In this document: piece after piece, positions 57,442 to 64,000 of the stretch | Layout of the letters: every line of letters starts with the position of its first letter | Position numbering within the stretch: position 1 is the first letter of the stretch | NCBI RefSeq assembly: GCF_022539665.2 | Contig: NC_081337.1 | Location: forward strand, 1,356,239-1,420,238 | Source: Daphnia carinata | Taxonomy: Eukaryota; Arthropoda; Branchiopoda; Diplostraca; Daphniidae | Length of the DNA: 64,000 bases | Reading direction: 5' to 3' | Translations under genes and position numbers: made by a program | Notes under the pieces: generated by a model | What the model saw: the letters and a program-made list of their open reading frames with translations, nothing else | What the model was told of the DNA's origin: nothing | The model's database searches: none

Positions 57442-57593
57442 AAGTGACTTACCCTTGTCGCGGGGAGTTTCTAGACGATTGTTGGTCGGCTGCGATGTTC
57501 GGTTAGGTTCGGTAGGCCTGCTGGTATACTGCTTGGCAGGAGTCCGGGATGGTCGAATTTGAACAAAGTTCAAAAATGGGCACGTTCACCAAA

Positions 57594-57886
57594 TGTAATG
57601 TTCGTATAGCCTACTACGCGTAACTAATGAATACATTAAGTTATTATGATGAGGTGTATTTAGCTACTACACTGATGTTACACATATGCTGACGGTATAA
57701 AACTCCCTCACGAGACACTTGCGGTCTCGTCTTTTATAATTGTAAGACAATGTCACCGCGGACATGAAGGGGTAACTTTCTAGAAGTAATCACGTGATGA
57801 TGGAGTGACAACGAGGTGACGACTACCGGTTTATCACGTGATGCCGATGTGGAGTTGGAGTATTCGTTATAACTATCCTCGCAACA
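57594..57886 (-). repeat. Putative solo or truncated LTR (element F)
   Basis: A 293-bp segment bounded by TGTAATGTTC and CTCGCAACA (TG...CA). Directly inside on the minus strand TGGTGAACGTGCCC could be a primer site. No second copy is in the window, so this rests on the ends and the primer-like motif only. Confidence 0.4.
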
Positions 57887-57983
57887 ATGTCAGCGGCGGC
57901 AAGCGCACAAAGGTTGGCATCTGATGGTTATCAGTTAGTCTTGTTGATTTGTGGCGCTCTTTGAGATGTGTCCTCATCACAAT

Positions 57984-58183
57984 AAAGAAGATATGATGCG
58001 AGTGACGAGGAGACGGAAATGCCTTTAGATAACTTGCAAGAGTCGCCGAAAAATATGCCGCCGCTTGCTGTCGCTGGAACTGTGGAAGGTACACCACAAA
58101 TCCAGCCGGAAGAGGTTGTGGAAACAAGAGCCGGGAGGCAGAGTAGTCCACCCCGCTGGACCAACGGCTACGCGCGACACTGA
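57984..58183 (+). other. Possible end of a retroelement polyprotein
   Basis: A plus-strand reading with MPLDNLQESPKNMPPL and ETRAGRQSSPPRWTNGYARH, stopping at TGA 58181-58183. The R-x-G-R-x-x-x-P-P-R-W style is common at Pol C-termini, but no other part is nearby. Confidence 0.3.
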
Positions 58184-58890
58184 ACCCGGCTTGGCTTACA
58201 CGTAGTTGGCAGGTGTAACTTTGCTTCGCCTTGTTTATTTAGTAATTTTTTTCTCTTTCTTTGCACTATCCGTGTTGTCCGTTCTTCCCCCGCCGTCCAC
58301 AATGGCTGCTCCGGGAAAGGGAGTTAGTTTTTTTCTCTCCTTTTTTTTGCCTAGAAGACTCCAACACTTCTTTTTCATTGGTCAGTAAAAAAAAATAATA
58401 ATCTATTTCTAAATCTGGAGTTAGCATTAATCGAAGAACCTATTACCGATGGAAGTAAAAATGCTCGTACTCAATGAAATGTCTGATATAAGTTCAATAA
58501 ATGGTTTTGTCAGTTCTTGTTGATACCTGTTAATCGTCTTTTGAACAAATAAATGTGTTGACCACTGAAGGATACCTCAATAACATAGCTTTTTAAAATG
58601 CCGGAATATCAGTGGAAAGACTACACGGAGGCATCAGATAATAACAGACGATGAGAAGGACAAGCGTCCCACTAACGAGTGTCATCTGGATCCGATAGCC
58701 AATAGACTTTTCCATGATCGCCATACCGATCACTTTTGTTTTACTATCGGATTTTCAGAATCATTTTGGGTTCCGGGATAATTCGTTGGCCTTGTATTTG
58801 TCAAAATGATTGACCATTACATCTAACAGCATCACGAAACTGAATTCAGAAAAAAATTACAAAATAATGATGTCATGGAAGCCAAGGAAA
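58184..58890. other. Intergenic, 3' side of BUB3
   Basis: No gene seen. It presumably holds the 3' untranslated region and poly(A) site of BUB3 (minus strand). Confidence 0.5.
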
Positions 58891-58895
58891 TACGT

Positions 58896-60482
58896 CTATT
58901 TCGGTTTAACTTCATGCTCTTGAACCTACAAAATTGGATTGAAATGAAACCGTTTGATCGATTAGAAGGCATAATAAAAATAAAATTATCACCTTGCGTA
59001 TATAAATGGCATCTTCTGGGATCCCTGTCTGTGGTTCCCCTTGTTCATACATGTATGAGCTAGCTATAGCTAAAAGGGAACCATCGAAGCTGAATGAAAG
59101 GGAAGATATGGAAGTTGGGTAACGGCGATATTGGCATAGTCTCTTTTTATTAAAACCATCCTAATCCAATGAAATTTGGTACTAAAAAAATTTGTGTTTC
59201 AAACTAGATATGTTTTGAAACTCACCCATATGTTAACATGGCCATCAGATCCTCCAGTTGCAAAAGTGTTAAAGCCACAATGAAAACTAAACAGCCATTA
59301 CCTTAAGCACCATTTAAGAAATTCGTTATTTTAATATCCTTTACCTGATTGAATTGACTGAGTAACAACATTCAATGTCACCTTCTTTGATACGATGGCA
59401 CTTAAAAGCATATTTCTTCTTTTGAACTTCTGGACTGGGGTCAAAGTATTCAACAGCAACACGACCTGCAACACGTTTGTAATGTTTTTTTAGATGTTCT
59501 TTTTAAATATTTACCTATAGTTTTCGTAATGAATGAGTTTTATAGAATTTGTGAAGTAAAATTATACCTTCGATACTACTTAGTACAAATCCTTGTCTAC
59601 TAGGAAAGCATTTGATACACCTTGTCTGGTACTTTAAGCTAGATTCCCGCTTTTGGATAGGGGTGCTCATATTTCTGAGATCCCACACTAAAGTACGTCT
59701 TCCAGCAGTACCAACAACTAATTTTTCTTCATTCAGTGCCATGGTGTAGACACTGTCTCCTTGAATGTGAGTTCCAACACATGATTTTGATCGAAAATCC
59801 CACAATTTGATAGAAGCATCCCTATTAATGGAACACATAGCACTTAATTGCTCTAAAATATAAATGCACCCTAAATAATTTGCTAAAACAAAAAGCTTTA
59901 CCAGCTGCCACTAAATACTTGGTTAACAGTTGATGAATACTCAACACATCTGATTGCATCTTGATGGGTACCCAAAACACTCTCTGAATAAAACAATGAT
60001 TTAGCAGTTATTATGAAAACAAAACAGAGAAAATCTACCTGAGTTGTTGGTAAGGTCACATATTTTCAAAATACCATCTAGCCCACCACTAAGAGAATGT
60101 GTTGAGTCCTAGATCAGACTGAAAATGTATTACCTACATCACATAAGGATCTAACTGAAGTTACCTGAAAGCATGCATCCAAGACAGCACGTTCGTGATT
60201 GTACCGTAATCTTTGGCTATTAGCAAAGCAGTCATACAGCCTTACAGAACCATCCCATGAAGACACTATAAGGTACGGCGTCGAGTTAGGGCAAAAACGA
60301 ACCGCAGAAATCCTTAAAAGAGCACATATTTCAACAATAGTTAAATTAGGATCACAGCATGTTGTAGCACTTCATAGGTTTTGTTGTATTTTCCGACAAG
60401 CAATAAAGCCAAAACCGAAGACAGTTTATTTTTACCCGTCTCCAGGTGTAGACTTCAGTTTGATTTCTGATGATTCTGCCAT
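58896..60482 (-). CDS. Bub3: Mitotic checkpoint protein BUB3
   Basis: Nine minus-strand exons: 60436-60482, 60165-60312, 60039-60108, 59902-59983, 59568-59821, 59345-59465, 59226-59286, 58993-59160, 58896-58925. All borders are GT-AG, phases agree, and the total is 326 residues (animal BUB3 is about 328). It is a seven-bladed WD40 propeller: [78 protein letters not shown] and [12 protein letters not shown] are near-identical to the family. BUB3 binds phosphorylated KNL1 MELT motifs and brings BUB1/BUBR1 to unattached kinetochores. The start [16 protein letters not shown] fits the family N-terminus. The last exon codes only nine residues (VQEHEVKPK). Intact; probably a normal host gene. Confidence 0.96.
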
Positions 60483-61661
60483 TTTTACAAAGAAAATTGG
60501 CTACAGATTGGCAAATCTAAACACATTCGTTGACTTCTCGTTGCTGTTCAGAGGATGGTTACTTGAATTGCCTTAAGGTCCCGCTAAATCTTTCATATTG
60601 TGTAGTGAGTACGCATACTATGTACCACTATACTGTGAAAATGTGGAATGGCCCCTCCTAAACAGTGGCAAAATATAAGGTTTTGAGTACTGCACTTCTA
60701 GTCAGGCTAATGGCATATATTTAGTGCTGGCGATCAGCCTCAATTGGCTGCAGTCGGACTGTCTGCTACGCTTTAAAAAAAAAGTCGTGGGGAGGATGGG
60801 AGGATGAGGCAAAAATTACGAGTGCTCTGAAATCCCATAGCCAGTTTCTAAAGATGGCGGCTTCAATAGTTCTGGATTAGAAATCAGGATAGGACGGTAA
60901 AATGCGGCATAATCAGGGTTCTAATCGGAGGAAAGCTAGCGCATCGATTTTATTTAAAAAATGAAAAATCTGTACGACTTAACATTATTCTACTGGTTAG
61001 AATCGTTTGTTGCCTTCCCGATTGCGAATCCCGATTGGATTCGGAACAAAAACAATAATTCTTTGTACCCCGCGCGAAATGCCTACAGCGATTGACAAAA
61101 AAGCGCTGCGATAGGCCCGGGACCAGTGGCCGAATCCAGTCGTTAATCTTCTAAAGTTTCATTGAAAATTAGAAATATCAATATCAGTGGGATCTTGCCA
61201 TCAATTCTGAAACGAAATGCGAACCTGATTCACAAATTGATAAGAATAAAACCTATGGTATGATTTTTAAGTACAATCAGAGTCACAGAACAGCAAAAAG
61301 AGTTCGTTCAAAAGAACAAAGCGGATTTCTCCATTGCCGTCCAACCAGCATCCTGCTATCCGCACCCTGCAAGAGGTCTATGAGCACATTAGTTTTTAAT
61401 TTCCCATTGCCATTTTTCTTCATACAAAGAATTTTCCTTCTTCTCTTAGTCAATTAATCTTCGGGTATTTGTTGGTATCTCGTCACTGTCAGTGTAAGCT
61501 GACAGACTCTCAGGCATGGTAAAGAAAACCAATGACAGAAGTAGGACGCGGTGCAACACTAGTACCATCTTGCGCCGGATTGGAATAGCAAAATTGACAA
61601 TAGAGAAGTCCAGATAACAGACTAATAGTTTTTACCTTTTCCGTTTTTCTAAATTGTCGAC
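60483..61661. promoter_or_regulatory. Divergent spacer between Bub3 and Rpp25-like
   Basis: About 1.2 kb between two start codons pointing away from each other. No other ORF with a recognised domain was seen. It may contain both promoters. Confidence 0.5.
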
Positions 61662-62290
61662 ATGGAAAATTACGTGAAAGGAGTTAATAAAGATCCAGAA
61701 ATGGACCTTTCTGAATTACCTTTCAATCATTTGCACCCTGGCGTAGTTTGGATGAAAGTAAGGCCAGGGAGTAAGATGACCAACCTCATTGAATATGCCT
61801 TAAAATCTATTGAGGAGAGTAGAAGCCAAGTATGGACAGGAGTGGGACCTGCAATTGGGAAATGTATTAGTTGTGTGGAAATCATGAAAAGAAAAATCCC
61901 AAATTTGCATCAGATTACTAAAATTTCATACCATAAGTAGAGCTAAAGATGAAAAGATGAAAGTACCCTATTACATCATTATTTATCTTTGTTTAGATGT
62001 GAAGAGTATTGGAACCCCAAGAACGATGAACTTGATCAAATCAGAATTGTTCGCAATATTCCAGTTTTGCATGTATTGCTGTCATCTGATCCATTGGATT
62101 CTACTGTGCCAGGGTAAAAATTAAAGATTTCATGTTTTTTTATTGGGGCAACATGAAATGGGTATTTTATTCTATTTCGTGATTCAGATATCAGTTTTCC
62201 CAGCCATCTCAGAATTCTACTTTGCGGCATGTAAAGAAAACAACTACAAAACGGAAACTGAAAAACAAACAGGAAACAAATGCACCATAA
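61662..62290 (+). CDS. Rpp25l: RPP25-like Alba-domain protein (RNase P/MRP subunit)
   Basis: Three exons, 61662-61936, 61997-62113 and 62188-62290, give 164 residues (animal RPP25L is 163). The Alba core is clear: GVVWMKVRPGSKMTNLIEYA, VWTGVGPAIGKCISCVEIMK, RKIPNLHQITKISY and, in exon 2, IPVLHVLLSSDPLDSTVPG. The tail is basic (KKTTTKRKLKNK). RPP25 pairs with RPP20 and binds the P3 domain of RNase P and RNase MRP RNA in tRNA and rRNA processing. The start is the ATG at 61662 (MENYVKG), with the family pattern following at once. An AATAAA at 62307-62312 is a likely poly(A) signal, 17 bases after the stop. Intact. Confidence 0.93.
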
Positions 62291-62354
62291 CGAAAAAAAA
62301 TCTGGAAATAAACTATTACCAAGTACACATTCCGAACTGACATCAAAACACAAA

Positions 62355-62360
62355 TTTATT
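62355..62360 (-). terminator. Poly(A) signal of Mob4
   Basis: TTTATT on the plus strand (AATAAA on the minus strand) about 75 bases after the MOB4 stop. Together with the AATAAA at 62307-62312 for the Rpp25-like gene it implies overlapping 3' ends. Confidence 0.6.
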
Positions 62361-62432
62361 AAACACAACATGGAGTATAAGTTCCATTACTGCATTCAAT
62401 ATCTACCTCTTAGAAACTTTGTCCATTCTTGC

Positions 62433-63352
62433 TTATGCTTCAGACTCTGCTGCATGTCCTATAAAACCACTCGCATCAACTTCCTCGAAAATCGGCACAA
62501 TCAATATTTCTTTCGACATGAGGTTATATTTTGTTACAAATTCGGTAAAACGCCGACAAAGGAAAGTCTCGTTCTACGTCGAAAGTAACTGAAAATGTAT
62601 TGTAATGGTCTTGACTCTGAATTTAAAAATATTACCTCAAATTCATCAAAAAGATTACGGTGGTGAAAATACGCATGAGAAAAAATTCTGTAGACTCGAC
62701 GACATACCGATCCCAGTTTTGCCACTGAAGATTCTTTAATACTTATGCTAACCAAATTATGCGTTAGCGAATACAATATAGATTATCATATCATGAAGAG
62801 GCTTACCGACTTGGAAAATACTTGTTACTGTTAAGAAGACAAGCAGCACCATCTAATGTATGCCTAGTGTAATCAATGGCAGGACATTCTTTAGGAGTTT
62901 TGTGTGCAGCACACAAAAAAATCCATTGGTCAGTTGCTGTCATTTGTGTGCAAGATTCAGGATGGCACTCATTTTGAAGTTTGACTGCTATTCCATTCAA
63001 TTCCATACAAAATTGTCTATTGTATGTAAGATAATATTACAGTTTAGTTTACTTTCGCAAAATCATAACTAACCTTAGGTGTTCATATTTCCAAACACCT
63101 TCGTCTTGAGAATCTGGGGCTTTAAGGATTTCATCGATTGCAGTAAAATCCTTACGAATAAGCTGTTGAATGTATTGCTGGACGGCCAAGGTACTGTCCA
63201 TTTCTTCAAACAGTTCTTCGGGCCAACGGTAATATTCCTTTTGAGTAAAATGAAAATAAACATGGTCGGATACAGTACCAATAACGAATACTAACAACAG
63301 TCTTCGTTCCCGGTCGATTTCTTCTCTCCGTTCGACACTCAACATCCGCCAT
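62433..63352 (-). CDS. Mob4: MOB4 / phocein (MOB kinase activator-like 4)
   Basis: Five minus-strand exons: about 63299-63352, 63074-63237, 62807-63016, 62636-62747 and 62433-62573, giving 226 residues (animal MOB4 is 225). Near-identical family blocks are [98 protein letters not shown] and KYNLMSKE. Cys and His residues of the Mob zinc site are present. MOB4 is a core part of the STRIPAK phosphatase-kinase complex (striatin, PP2A, GCKIII kinases) and acts at membranes and in Hippo signalling. The donor of exon 1 is ambiguous by one codon (63296 or 63299). The start [15 protein letters not shown] sits in an AAAATGGCG context. Intact. Confidence 0.96.
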
Positions 63353-64000
63353 TTTATCGTAATTAAAATAACTACACAGACAAAACAAAAACCGATATTG
63401 TCCTATACAACAATATGATCGGTTAAAATTGCAGTGAAATCAGGAACAGTGTACAGTGTGTGAACAGTTTCATGTACTTGGAAAGTGGAACGGTATTGCA
63501 TGGAATTAACCGTGGAAAAGGAGAAGCCTAATGTACTTAACAATGTCGTGGAAATAGCCTAGGCAAAATATCGTGGAATAATCTTCGAAAGTACGGTAAC
63601 TGTATCCGCATTATTGATTGACTACAAATTTCCAAATACTGTACGGAACTGCTTAAATCAATATATTTATTCGAACAATTCTTATTTGAGTACTTTTATT
63701 ATCCTACATTTTCAGAAAAGTGAGTTCGTATGAAACGTCACAATGTATTAAGGCGTGCCGGTTATAGAGTTAGAAGAGAGAGGTAGTGGTCAGAAAACAA
63801 AAATAATTTTTGTCCCTCGATTACAAAAATCGTCACACTAAGCAAAAAAAAAATATAGTTTTGTAGCTAGTTATCTAGGCTACAGAAAATAATTTTTCTG
63901 GGGAGGGGGTTCGGTACAGGTGAACAGCTGTTTTGGGTAAAAAATTGGAGTACTTCAAATGTGTAAACAACGTGGAAGAAGAACACGAATTAACTTCAAG
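63353..64000. other. Upstream of Mob4, no gene seen
   Basis: AT-rich sequence with no supported ORF; presumably the promoter and 5' flank of MOB4. Confidence 0.5.

Noticed and set aside
57594-58183. Full LTR element F with the ORF at 57984-58183 as its pol
   Set aside because: The ORF is on the opposite strand and outside the LTR relative to the primer-like site; only one LTR is present.
1-64000. tRNA, rRNA or other structured RNA genes
   Set aside because: No tRNA box A/B pattern or rRNA-like stretch was noticed by eye; primer sites resemble tRNA ends only over about 11-18 bases.

Overview
The window is eukaryotic. Its single-copy genes are split by short GT-AG introns (mostly 50-100 bp), and their proteins are animal BUB3, an RPP25-like Alba protein and MOB4/phocein. 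Compact introns, dense BEL/Pao and Gypsy elements with env genes, and the overall style fit an arthropod, most likely a branchiopod crustacean such as Daphnia. The species call is inference.

From about 2.6 to 53.9 kb the window is a pile of transposable elements, several nested. The oldest visible layer is Gypsy 'A' (minus strand), split into three pieces (about 3.19-4.50, 12.18-12.39 and 33.30-34.80 kb). One gap is filled by BEL/Pao element 'E' (4499-12183, plus strand, both LTRs, AGTAT target duplication). The other holds env-bearing Gypsy-type element 'B' (12571-33294, minus strand, 0.2-kb LTRs, GTAT duplication). B's env gene is itself split by a 9.27-kb TIR DNA transposon (19555-28820, TA duplication). 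That transposon encodes a CACTA/tnp2-like transposase and a DUF4806 protein, and carries exon fragments of host genes (XRN1, transportin and a transcription-factor-like gene).

To the right lie Gypsy-type element 'C' with env (about 34.83-42.96 kb, minus, no LTRs found, with a 575-bp MITE in gag) and element 'D' (44840-53907, minus, 0.83-0.85-kb LTRs, ATAT duplication), which has lost most of pol but keeps an env and an acidic repeat ORF. The Env proteins of B, C and D are related. B's Env is enlarged by a lectin-like repeat block and a Thr-rich mucin-like stretch, and B also carries an ankyrin-repeat ORF.

From 53.9 kb to the end the DNA is mostly unique: remnants around 57-58 kb, then BUB3 (minus), RPP25-like (plus) and MOB4 (minus). 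BUB3 and RPP25-like diverge from a 1.2-kb spacer; RPP25-like and MOB4 converge with about 140 bp between stop codons. These three are the only genes in the window that look intact. Almost all transposon ORFs carry stops or frameshifts.
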